Part shown: piece by piece, positions 11,083 to 21,143 of the stretch
Numbering within the stretch: the stretch's first letter is position 1
Layout of the letters: the number at the start of each line of letters is the position of its first letter
From: Saussurea involucrata
Lineage: Eukaryota > Streptophyta > Magnoliopsida > Asterales > Asteraceae
Direction of reading: 5' to 3'
DNA length: 64,000 nucleotides
NCBI GenBank assembly: GCA_033807775.1
Contig: CM066325.1
Location: 19,773,301 to 19,837,300 of the forward strand
Position numbers and translations under genes: made by a program
Notes under the pieces: model-generated
Seen by the model: only the letters and a program-made list of their open reading frames with translations
Told to the model about the DNA's origin: nothing
Database searches by the model: none

Positions 11083-11695
11083 AGAATGTAGGGAGAGAGG
11101 ATTAAGGAGAAGCCTCCAATGAGGCTTTAGATTTTTCTTAGAGTTTTGATTTTCTTTTTAAAAAATTGTTGCATTAATTGACTAAAACCTTTCATTATCT
11201 TTGTATTATTGTATACTTTGTTTTATTATTTTTTTAAACTAAGTTTTATTCTTTTTTTGTTTAAGCTATGTTTTATTATTTAAGCTAACAATGCTTATAA
11301 ATCAATAAAATGTGTATATTTTGTAAATCTAACATTGTATTATTGTATACTTTGTTTTATTATTTTTTTAAGCTATGTTTTATTATTTTTTCTTTAAGCT
11401 ATGTTTTATTATTTTTTAGTTTAAGCTAACAATCATCAATATATATATATATATAAAGGAGAATGTAGGAAGAGAAGATTAAGGAGAAGCTTCCAATGAA
11501 GCTTTAGATTTTTCTTAGAGTTTTGATTTTCTTTTTAAAAAATTGTTGCATTAATTGACTAAAACCTTTCATTATCTTTGTATTATTGTATACTTTGTTT
11601 TATTATTTTTTTAAGCTATGTTTTATAATTTTTTTCTTTAAGCTATGTTTTTTATTATTTTTGTTTAAGCTATGTTTTATTATTTAAGCTAACAT

Positions 11696-11745
<50 letters not shown>

Positions 11746-12190
11746 AGAATGTAGGGAGAGAGGATTAAGGAGAAGCCTCCAATGAGGCTTTAGATTTTTC
11801 TTAGAGTTTTGATTTTCTTTTTAAAAAATTGTTGCATTAATTGACTAAAACATTTCATTATCTTTGTTTTATTATCTTTTTAAGCTATGTTTTAATATTA
11901 TCTTTTTAAGCTATGTTTTATTATTATTTTTTGTTTAAGCTATGTTTTATTATTTAAGCTAACAATGCTTAGAAATCAATAAAATGTGTATATTTTGTAA
12001 ATCTAACATTGTATTATTGTATACTTTGTTTTATTATTTTTTCTAAGCTATGTTTTATTATTTTTTAGTTTAAGCTAACAATGCTTATAAATTAATAACC
12101 TTTCATTATCTTTGTATTATTGTATACTTTGTTTTTTTTGTTTAAGCTATGTTTTATTATTTTTTTGTTTAAGCTAACAATCAATATATA
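10060..12190 (+). repeat. Array of (TA)n-led modules, family 1, left half
   Basis: There are six tandem units of about 260-410 bp. Each begins with A|TCAATATA-type sequence and a (TA)n, then AAAGGAGAATGTAGG, GAGAGGATTAAGGAG, a hairpin AAGCCTC-CAAT-GAGGCTT, TTTTTAAAAAATTGTTGC, and a 3' part of TAAGCTATGTTTTATT repeats ending AAGCTAACAATCAA. Some units carry an extra AACAATGCTTATAAATCAAT segment. The unit start resembles a plant Helitron 5' end. Confidence 0.85.
11487..11504 (+). other. Module hairpin with a compensatory base-pair change
   Basis: Here the standard AAGCCTC-CAAT-GAGGCTT reads AAGCTTC-CAAT-GAAGCTT. C to T in one arm is matched by G to A in the other, keeping a perfect 7-bp stem. 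Standard copies lie near 10167, 10826, 11107, 11771, 31268, 31590 and 32400. Confidence 0.8.
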
Positions 12191-12285
12191 TCTTTATATA
12201 TATAAAAGGAAAAACCTTGGGGTATTGAGGTGGCACCATGAGGATTGAGTATTTTCAAATGGTGAATTGTGGTTGATTTAGAGTT

Positions 12286-12336
12286 GTCCCACATTGGTGA
12301 GAAGTTGAAAGATTAGAACAAAGTAATATGTATAAG
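12286..12336 (+). promoter_or_regulatory. snRNA-type promoter motif pair (USE-like plus TATA), copy 1
   Basis: GTCCCACATTG (12286-12296) differs by one base from the plant snRNA upstream sequence element RTCCCACATCG. TATAAG (12331-12336) lies 34 bases downstream, the spacing known for plant Pol II U-snRNA genes. Activity is untested. Confidence 0.45.
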
Positions 12337-12424
12337 AAAGGTGGATGAGATTCATTTTTGTACATTAGGTGTCTATTTTGGATGACATTTTCTTATGCAA
12401 AAATAAAATAGTTTGTTTGGAGTT

Positions 12425-12475
12425 GTTCCACATTGATGAGAAGTTGAAAGATTGGAATAAAGTAATATGTATAAG
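12425..12475 (+). promoter_or_regulatory. USE-like plus TATA, copy 2
   Basis: GTTCCACATTG at 12425-12435 and TATAAG at 12470-12475, again 34 bases apart, in the second sub-repeat. Confidence 0.4.
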
Positions 12476-12755
12476 AAAGGTGGATGTGATGCATTTGTGT
12501 ACATTCATGTATAACTCATGAGTGTCTATTTTGGATGACCTTCTTTATGCAAAAAAATATATAGTTTGATTCAAAGTATTGTCTTATTTTGGAGGACCAT
12601 CTTTTGCAAAAAAAAATCGTAATTGCTATCATCTATATATCTTCTTTATATATATTTTTATCTTTATATATATAAAAGGAAAAACCTTGGGGTATTGAGG
12701 TGGCATCATGAGAATTAAGTATTCTCAAATGGTGAATTGTGGTTGATTTGGAGTT

Positions 12756-12806
12756 GTCCCACGTTGGTGAGAAGTTGAAAGATTAGAACAAAGTGAGATG
12801 TAAAAG
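12756..12806 (+). promoter_or_regulatory. USE-like plus decayed TATA, copy 3
   Basis: GTCCCACGTTG at 12756-12766. At the expected TATA position the sequence is TAAAAG, so this copy is decayed. Confidence 0.3.
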
Positions 12807-12893
12807 AAAGATGGATGAGATTCATTTTTGTACATTGGATGTCTATTTTGGATGACTTTTCTTATGCAAAAATAAAATAGTTTGTTTGGAGTT

Positions 12894-12944
12894 GTCCCAC
12901 ATTGATGAGAAGTTGAAAGATTGGAACAAAGTAATATGTATAAG
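12894..12944 (+). promoter_or_regulatory. USE-like plus TATA, copy 4
   Basis: GTCCCACATTG at 12894-12904 and TATAAG at 12939-12944, 34 bases apart. More diverged relatives occur near 13214 and 13538, and in the 3' part of Helitron-1 near 30358. Confidence 0.45.
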
Positions 12945-13983
12945 AAAAGTGGATGAGATGCATTTGTGTACATTCATGTGTAACTCGTATGAGTGTCTAT
13001 TTTGGATGACCTTCTTTATGCAAAAAAAATAGTTTGATTCAAAGTGTTGTCTTATTTTGGATGACCATCTTTTACAAAAAAATATTCGTAATTGCTATCA
13101 TCTATATATCTTCTTTATATATATATACATAAGAGAAAAATATTGGAGTATTTGTGACACCTTGAGAATTGAGTATTCTTAATTCTTAAATAGTGAATTG
13201 TGATTGATTTGTAGTTGTCTCACATAGTGAGAAGTTTAAAGATTGGAACAAGGTGGTGTGTATAAGAAAGGTGAATGGAATGCATTTGTGTAAATTCATG
13301 TGGTTTAACTCATAGGGTTGTCTATTTTGGATGACTTTTTTGCAAAAAAAATTTAGTTTGATTCAAAGGGTTGTCTTATTTTGGATGACCATCTTTTGCA
13401 AAAAAAAAATAATAATAATTATCATCTTTATGTGGTCTTTATAGCATCTTTATATATAAGTTGAAAACCATGGAGCGTTGAAGTGACACCATGAGAATTG
13501 AGTATTCTCAAGTGGTAAATTGTGGTTGATTTGGAGTTGCCCCACATTTGTGATGATTTGTGAGTATAAGAAAGGTGTATGGAATGCATCTGTGTAACAT
13601 CATGTGGTTTAACTCCTACGGTTGTGTATTTTGAAGAAAAAAATATTAGTTTGATTCAAGAGGTTATCTTATTTGGGAAGACCATCTTTTGCAAAAAAAA
13701 CTAAGTAATCATTATCACCTTTTTATCTTCTTTATAAATCTATATATATATATATATTAAAGAAAAATCCACTAAGAATGATGTGGCACATTGTTAGAGA
13801 AGGATTTGCCTAAAGAAATTTTCTCATTATTTTGAATTTTTTAAATATTGAATAAGTTAAAGACTATACTACCCCTAAATGAAAAACATGTATTTCATTA
13901 TAAGAAGGTTTTTTTGGTAATTTTATTTCCACTTTAATTAGCTTTAACTTTCAAACTAGACAACTTCCTAGAGATATTCATTA

Positions 13984-14095
13984 GGGAAATTAATTAAAAT
14001 ACCCTAAGTTTGACCATGTGTTACCAAAATACCACAAATCTCTCCCACTTTGCAAAAATACCCTAAAAATCCGCGATGGGAGCCCGCGATCGCGG
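13984..14095 (+). repeat. MULE left terminal inverted repeat
   Basis: It matches the minus strand of 29465-29574 at most positions over about 110 bases, from GGGAAATTAATTAAAATACC through AATACCACAAATCTC and TTGCAAAAATACCCTAAAAA to the first CCCGCGATCGCGG palindrome. Two more palindromes follow at about 14154-14185. Confidence 0.85.
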
Positions 14096-14793
14096 CCAGG
14101 GACCATTTCTGACACTTTTTAAACTTGCAGGGACCATTTTTGAAAAATGGAATCCCGCGATCGCGGGCTAATCCCGCGATCGCGGGCTAATCCCGCGATG
14201 GGGTTATTTTTGTGACTTTTCAATTGCAAGGGACCATTTTTGAAAAATTCCAGGGACCATTTTTGAAAATTTTGGTATTTTTGTCACTGTTCACCCCGCT
14301 TTCGTCCATTTTTACGAATTTAAAATGAAATGTTACACTTTCAACCCCTATACTTATTTACTAAATTTACTTTATACCTTTTACTTTCATTATTTTAATT
14401 TTACATTTAACACATATAATCGTTTATTAACTAAAATACGTTAAAAAATACGTTTTAATTTTAACAAATTACACCATTATAATCGTCTCTTCGATACGTT
14501 CGAAATGAGCCCAAACTTGAATTTTTTTGGATTTATATATTTTAATATATATCATATACAGTAGTTATACACTACATAAAAAAATATTTTTTATATTTAA
14601 AATTCATACCCTTATAGTTAATTATTTAATTTGTGGTTTTTAATGTGTTGTTTCCTTTCCATTTTAATGTTTTTAATATAGAAATTCACTTAAGTTATTT
14701 AACAAGAAAATTAATTAAAAACATCATATAAAAATTATTGTAAATCATCTTCCCAACCGAAACGGATACAGTGCATGTAAACAAAGAAATATA
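14096..14793. other. MULE left subterminal region, non-coding
   Basis: It contains GGGACCATTT repeats and two CCCGCGATCGCGGG palindromes, followed by AT-rich sequence shared with the arms at 843-1345 and 2909-4622. No gene. Confidence 0.6.
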
Positions 14794-15354
14794 TTACTGG
14801 AAGGCGTCCTGGAGTCCTGTGATCAAGTTAACCTTTTCCTTGATCACGTCCTCCATTCCTATGTAGTCCGATTCGAGTTCTTCTAGTTCCTTAATCTCTC
14901 GTTACAGCTGCCGAACGTGAGCCCTAGTCATGGCCAGTTCTCGTTTCTTCTCCGCTAGATACTCCATTTTCCCCTGCTGAATCCCCCTGTTATGGTTCCA
15001 CATACCCTTTACCTTTTCGATACCGGCGTTCGCCTCATCAATGGCTTTTTGCACTGCGGGAGTAATTCGTTGACTTTGTCGAAGACCCGTCGACATAAAA
15101 TAATACATTGGTGGGGTTCTCATGCCATTATCGAAGTAGTAACTGTCGGATGCCATCTCCCAATCTGCTTCCTCCTCAGGCGTGAATGGAAAATCGGCTG
15201 CAGTTTGCCCACAGTTTCTCCACTCCTCGTCTGTTTCCGGTACCTTCTAGGTACTCCGGCGAGCTCTGTCGTTCAGTGGTTGGTAGGCTCCCGAACGTGA
15301 AGTTCCAGCCACATTCGCCGACTTGTTCCCCCTTGATCTTGAACCTCCATCCAT
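14794..15354 (-). pseudogene. Second MULE gene, 186-codon hypothetical protein, two nonsense codons
   Basis: One minus-strand frame from ATG 15354 to TAA 14794-14796 gives 187 codons, with in-frame stops near 15247 (TAG) and at 14902 (TAA). The start region is Ser/Gly/Arg-rich (MDGGSRSRGNKSANVAG). The middle has PFTPEEEADWEMASDSYYF and MYYFMSTGLRQSQRITP. The C-terminal half, rich in Glu and Lys (EYLAEKKRELAMTRAHV, then EIKELEELESDYIG), looks like a helical coiled coil. I do not recognise the family. It lies about 700 bp downstream of the ULP gene on the same strand. Nothing argues for current function. Confidence 0.55.
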
Positions 15355-16054
15355 TGTGTTAAGAAAAGCGAGAGTGTGTTTGTATAAAAGATAGATAGGA
15401 AGTTGTGAATTACTACTTCATCATGCCATCTACTTATCGCCGTGAAAATGTATGTTATTCATCAGATATGGTCAAAGATTTCGTCTGAAAAAGTTGCCTG
15501 CATGATTCGTCTGAATAGTTCACTGCAAGATTCGTTTGAAAATAGTCTGTAAGATTTGACTGAAAAAGTAACTGCAATATTCGTCTGCTTTTGAATAAAG
15601 ATTTTTAAGTTGTCAAACATAGCTAATTAATGAGAATTTAGATCAGATTTATATGGTACTGTCAAATGCAAGTTTCTATAATATAAATACTGTTCTACAT
15701 TACATGATACCAATTTTTGCATCATATGAATCACTCCAGACAACAAGTTTCATAAACCTACTTACTAGGTGTTGGAAATATGGGTTTTACTAAACTTTGG
15801 ACGTATTTAAATTTATATATATGTGTTATATATAACTACCTTTTTGTAGGTTTATGTTCTCCTATATGAGAACTTCGAAATGATATATAATGCGTCCAAA
15901 ATGGAGTATGTGTGAAAGAGATATCGATACTCAAAGTTGAGTAAATGGATGAAATTAGCAAAAACCAAATGAAGTAAACAGTACGTCAATCACAATACTT
16001 TAACAAAATAAGTTAATACTAAAAATAATAATTATTTAATGTTACATAAACAAC
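15355..16054. other. Intergenic DNA between the two MULE genes
   Basis: Non-coding. Imperfect repeats of AAGATTCGTCTGAA occur at about 15475-15590. This region would hold the terminator of the ULP gene and the promoter of the small gene; no clear signal is seen. Confidence 0.5.
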
Positions 16055-17271
16055 CTAACGTTGCCCTATTTGACAATGCTCATATATGGACTCCGCCATA
16101 TGTATGAGAAAATCTTTGGCAACATCCTCGGCCTCGTCAGGGTGTACCCGTACCTCATTGTTATTTATCAATATTTGGGCATTACGGCATACCCAGACAC
16201 CGCAATCCGCATTTATCCCGGCCTATTGGGGTACATTCTTGGCCAACTTATAGCGAAAGACACCTGTCATATCGCGACGTCTATCATCCTTGACCCGACT
16301 AAATAAGTCAAATAGCACAGCTTTAAACTTTTTCATCTGCTCTTCCAATTGCGGTCTGAAGAGATTGTCACTGTCGCTATCATATATGGTCATGATCATA
16401 GCGTCAAGTTCAAACACTCCAAGCAGCCAATGTTGGGGATGAATGCATATAGGGATGTACACCTGAAATATTACAATATTAGACAACTTAGTTAGCAACA
16501 AAACAAGTTAAATAAAATCAGAGTAAAACGATTTACATACCACATCGAGGAGAGCCCAAGAGGTCCCTTCCGAGCCATTGCATGATCTAACCACGGAGGC
16601 GGGACCTTGATGCTCAATCAACAAGTAATGAAAGAACATACTGATCATCATGGTCCACCTCGTGTCTGTTCCACGATGTCTTTGCAACAGCGAGACCCAA
16701 CAATCGATGTGCTATACATAAAAAATAGATGGTTAGACATGTAAATAAATATATTTGATTATATGACTATAATTAAACTTCATACTAACCACATCCCGTA
16801 AGTCAGACTCCAAAGGGTCAACGGCCAGCAATACATTGAAAAACGAGGGGGTGATTTCCAAGTTCAAGTGAGGGATGAAGATCAAGGGGGGGAGGCGATC
16901 AGTCCGACACATCCTCAATATTTCCGATGCCGGTTGAGGCTCCGGTGAAGACACCTTTCCCTTTTTCTTTCCTCCCTTCTTTCCCCCCGCTTTCTTGGCT
17001 TGTTTTTTAGCGGCCGGTGGTGTCGTAGATCCTTGTTGGCCAAACGGGTGACGAAACCATTGTGAAATTTTATGCGACCGCTTTTTAGGGAGCGGGGTCA
17101 CCTGTGGTGGTGGATCTACAACATCCATCGAGTCATCGTCAGGCTCCGAGAAGTGCTCCGAGAAGTGATCCGGGATAATAGGAGACCCCGTCTGAAAATT
17201 ACGTTACTCAATGTTTTAAGTACAATTTAGGAAATGTTCACAATTAAACCAAAACTACCAAAATAACTTAC

Positions 17272-17855
17272 AGTATGCATTTCCGGCCTGTAATAGTCAT
17301 CGGCCGAACCGCCAAAGATGTTTGTGATTGCTGTGGTGGCGAACGACGGCATGTGCTGTGCCCCCGACATCCCGGCCTGCGTGACATTGATCATTAAAAT
17401 AGTTACAAAATTAGGATTATCGATATATAACTATAATGGTTACTCAGTGTCACTAACACTCTCCAGGATAGTAGAATATGATGTGGTGGCGAACGGCGGC
17501 GGCATCTGCGAGGTGTATGCCCCCGACATCCCGGCCTGCGTGACATTGATCATTAATATAGTTACAAAATTAGGAACCAACATATAACTATAATGGTTAC
17601 TCAGTGTCACTTACACTCTCCGGGATAGTAGAATAGGATGTGGTGGCGAACGGCGTTTGGGACATCCCGGCCCCCGACATCCCGGCCTGCGTGACATTGA
17701 TCATTATAAGAGTTACAAACTTAGGAACAAACATATAACTATAATGGTTACTCAATGTCACTTACATTTTCAGGGAATGACGGATAGGATGTGGTGGCAA
17801 ACGTCGCCTGTGCCCCCTGTCCGAACGGAGCGGGGATCGGTGTCGTACTCGACAG
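17272..17855 (-). repeat. Tandemly duplicated mini-exons in the ULP gene
   Basis: Exons 5-8 start at 17855, 17686, 17535 and 17376, spacing 151-169 bp. Exons 6-8 share the acceptor context GTCACGCAG, the opening AGMSGA, and most of the intron with GTTACAAA. Exons 5-7 end in FATTSY followed by a Ser or Pro/Ser tail and GTAAGTG or GTTAGTG. The repeat unit is one exon plus one intron. Confidence 0.8.
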
Positions 17856-19332
17856 CTAAAACAAATTTAGAACGTAATATTAATATACAAACTAAATAAA
17901 CGTGGCCAACAAATTAAGTTAAACACTAACATGGACAGCGCTAAACTGTCTGTAGACTCCCTCCAGATACTGTACACGTGACTCTAGCGGCCCGTGGACG
18001 TAGTCCCACAGGTGCTCATGAGAGCCACGATGTGGCTCGTAGGAAGGGCCCGCCTCATATGGATTGTAGGAGGAGGAAGCGGGCGGCTGGTAGGAGGAGG
18101 AACGGGCCGGCTGGTAGGAGGAGGAAGGGGGCGGCTGGTATCCACCGAAAGGGGGCCTGTCGTCGTCTTCCTCATCTTCGTCAGATGTGGAAGTAGGGGG
18201 ACGTCGAGCCCTTTCCGCCTCTGCCTCAATAAAGGCCACGCTGTCTTTGTACCAATCTGTGCCCACCTCGTCGGCAGTAGGCACAAGGCGATCGAAAGGC
18301 AAGAGTGGCTGCTAAATATATGATAAAACATAAAAGAAATTAATAAGCGGGACTAACGTATGCAAATTGTAAACATAGTAAAAGAACTTACATTTCTAGA
18401 TTGATTGAAGAACTGAATCCAAAGCGACCTACTTAGGGTAACACGCTTGTCCCAACGGGTTCCCCTAAGTACTCGGCCGTCGAGCTTGTCGAAAAATCGG
18501 ATTGATGCGGGAAACATCTCCAAGATCCATATCTGGAATTAGACAAGAAGAGCAAGTACGTAAAAAGAAAAGTCAAACAGTTTGTATGTATTATTAACAA
18601 TTGTTATACTACGTATCTAACCTTGAAGGCGTATGTAAAACCACAAAGATTCATCTTTGCATGTCGATCGGAGTCGCGTCTGCTTATGGCTCGGTGCAAG
18701 ATTGAGTAGCAATGTGTCCAGATATGGCTACCCCACGGGTAGCTGTTAAACAGCTCAAGGTCCTCGACGGCCCTAAGGACCGTCGATGAAGCATACTGGA
18801 TATACTCACGGCCCAGGAAGCCCATATCCACGATCACCACCAAGCATAAACGGACAGCATCGTCGTCGGTTAGGACACTAAGGCCCTCTTTCATCTTGTC
18901 CCGGGCTGCCTTCAGCTTCAAACGAGATGCTGAAATGCCCCAAACCCTAGGAACGAAGGAGCAGTCTTCTAAGGGAGGAAGGGGGGGAGCCTCTCCAAAA
19001 CGTAGTCCTGTAATTAGACAGAACTCACGACGCCCAAAATGCAATTGAGAGCCGAAGAAATCAAAATGCATCTCCTCCGGCTCAGCGTTGGCGTCCTCGA
19101 CCTCCAACTGTAGAAACATGTGTACTAGCGTAGGGTTGCCACCAGAGTAAGACACATCCATCCATGGCCCGAACGGTGTCCCTCTATAGATGTTCTCAAG
19201 GGTATCCGCGCGATCACCTAATCCCCTAAAGAGCGCTCCTAATTCCTCGATGTAGGAAACTTTGCACCTTAGCGTCAAGTCGATGTTAAAGAAATCCCTC
19301 TACATAGTCATTCACAGATGTTATAGTTAGTG

Positions 19333-20150
19333 TTATATATAGATGCTGCGGTTTATTTTATTTTATATAGATGCTGCGGTTTATTTTATTTCAACGTATC
19401 ATATTGTTATATATAGATAAAGTGCGGTGGTATTTTATTTCAACGTATAATAGTGTTATATATAGATAAAGTGCGGTTTATTTTATTTCAACGTATCATA
19501 TTGTTATATATAGATAAAGTGCGGTGGTATTTTATTTCAACGTATAATAGTGTTATATATAGATAAAGTGTGGTTTATTTTATTTCAACGTATCATATTG
19601 TTATATATAGATAAAGTGCGGTTTATTTTATTTCAACGTATAATAGTGTTATATATAGATAAAGTGCGGTTTATTTTATTTCAACGTATAATAGTGTTAT
19701 ATATAGATAAAGTGCGGTGGTATTTTATTTCAACGTATAATAGTGTTATATATAGATAAAGTGCGGTTTATTTTATTTCAACGTATCATATTGTTATATA
19801 TAGATAAAGTGCGGTGGTATTTTATTTCAACGTATAATAGTGTTATATATAGATAAAGTGTGGTTTATTTTATTTCAACGTATCATATTGTTATATATAG
19901 ATAAAGTGCGGTTTATTTTATTTCAACGTATAATAGTGTTATATATAGATAAAGTGCGGTTTATTTTATTTCAACGTATAATAGTGTTATATATAGATAA
20001 AGTGCGGTGGTATTTTATTTCAACGTATAATAGTGTTATATATAGATAAAGTGCGGTTTATTTTATTTCAACGTATCATATTGTTATATATAGATAAAGT
20101 GCGGTTTATTTTATTTCAACGTATCATATTGTTATAAATAGATAAAGTGC
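19333..20150. repeat. 48-49 bp minisatellite with a 290-bp higher-order repeat, in intron 1
   Basis: About 17 copies of a unit containing TATATATAGATAAAGTGCGG and ATTTTATTTCAACGTAT occur. Two unit types alternate (GGTTTATTTT...CATATT and GGTGGTATTT...AATAGT). The stretch from 19550 recurs at 19840, a six-unit higher-order period of 290 bp. It lies wholly within intron 1 of the ULP gene (19300-20946). Confidence 0.9.
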
Positions 20151-20164
20151 AGTTTAGGGACCCT

Positions 20165-20870
20165 AGTTGTCATTCTTAAAAGTTTAGGACCTAATTGGCA
20201 TTATAACATACAAATATCACATTCAAACATAAAACCATTATAACATACAAATATCACATTCAAACATAAAACCATAAAACTATAACATTTTTTTATAAAA
20301 ACAATCTTAACAATTTTTTATAAAAAAACTGTTTTTATAAAAAATTGTTAAGGGTGTGTTTTTATAAAAAAAATTGTTAAGAGTGTGTTTTATAAAAAAA
20401 AACACATTTTTAACAATTTTTTTATAATAACACACTCTTAACAATTTTTTTATAAAAAAACACTCTTAACAATTTTTTTATGAAAAAACACACTATAACA
20501 ACATACACATTATAACATACAAATATCACATTCAAACATAAAACCATAAAACTATAACATTTTTTTTATAAAAACACACTCTTAACAATTTTTTATAAAA
20601 AAACTGTTTTTATAAAAAATTGTTAAGGGTGTGTTTTTATAAAACAATTGTTAAGAGTGTGTTTTTATAAAAAAACACATTTTTAACAATTTTTTTTATA
20701 ATAACACACTCTTAACAATTTTTTTATAAAAAAACACTCTTAACAATTTTTTTTATAAAAAAACACACTATAACAACATACACATTATAACATACAAATA
20801 TCACATTCAAACATAAAACCATACATATCATGTTAAACATAGAACATATTCAAACATAAGTTATAAACAC
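20165..20870. repeat. Duplicated block of inverted AACAATTTTTTTATAAA repeats, in intron 1
   Basis: A roughly 285-bp block containing CATTATAACATACAAATATC, CACACTCTTAACAATTTTTT and its inverse AAAATTGTTAAGAGTGTG occurs twice. The inverse pairs would form long A/T hairpins in RNA. Confidence 0.75.
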
Positions 20871-21095
20871 TATAACAACCTACAAATCATATATCTTAAC
20901 TTAAAATAACATACAAAAAATAACAAAAAACATAAGGAAAACATACCACAGAGGTAATACGAGACATATTCACAAAACCCGAACGCGTATTCCACACGAC
21001 AAAAATGAAAGAGTGGGAGAAAATTGAGAGAGTTTGATTAAAATTTGAGAGAGTGATTAAAAAAATGAGAGTGGCCGTTTTTTGGTCCCCCCCCC

Positions 21096-21103
21096 CTATA
21101 TAG
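21096..21103 (-). promoter_or_regulatory. TATA box of the MULE ULP gene
   Basis: CTATATAG on the minus strand lies about 130 bases upstream of the ATG at 20967, next to a poly-G/C run and a CT-rich leader. It supports this start. The promoter is now separated from the MULE terminus by LARD-A, inserted 41 bases further upstream. Confidence 0.6.
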
Positions 21104-21143
21104 TGCGGCCGAAGAAAACATTAGGGTTTGGTTCGTCAAACAG

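Larger units (their letters stand above)
12191..13738 (+). repeat. Serial head-like repeats inside the 5' part of Helitron-1
   Basis: Head-like starts recur at 12191, about 12659, 13108, 13440 and 13739. Each has a TC-TTTATATATA-type opening, then a purine-rich AAAAGGAAAAACCTTGG-like stretch and a GGTGGCACC or GTGACACC block. Within units, the segments GTTGTCCCACATTGGTGAG and TTTTGGATGACC recur. Similarity decays toward 13.7 kb. No genes. Confidence 0.75.
16055..20967 (-). pseudogene. DUF1985-like / Ulp1 (peptidase C48) gene of the MULE, 11 exons, one nonsense codon
   Basis: I assembled 11 minus-strand exons: 20967-20947, 19299-18622, 18532-18392, 18311-17931, 17855-17766, 17686-17615, 17535-17458, 17376-17272, 17191-16790, 16711-16541 and 16462-16055. 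All introns are GT-AG, every exon is a multiple of three bases, and all ten introns are phase 0. The product is 848 codons. Residues about 8-280 resemble plant DUF1985 (FFGSQLHFGRREFCLITGLR, IWILEMFPAS). Residues about 310-390 are low-complexity with SSSYQP repeats, followed by mini-exon repeats with AGMSGA and FATTSY. A Lys/Gly-rich basic stretch sits in exon 9. The C-terminal Ulp1 domain shows His724 (HPQHWLLGVF), Asp741 (IYDSD) and Cys800 (NADCGVWVC). A TAG at 16223-16225 (codon 793) cuts off the catalytic Cys. Ulp1-type enzymes process or remove SUMO; activity of transposon-borne copies is unproven. Confidence 0.8.

Noticed and set aside
17978..18323. Plus-strand frames opposite exon 4 of the ULP gene
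   Set aside because: Shadows of the Pro/Ser/Tyr-rich minus-strand exon.
19550..20049. Two identical 69-codon frames (19550 and 19840)
   Set aside because: They are readings of the 48-49 bp minisatellite in intron 1 of the ULP gene.
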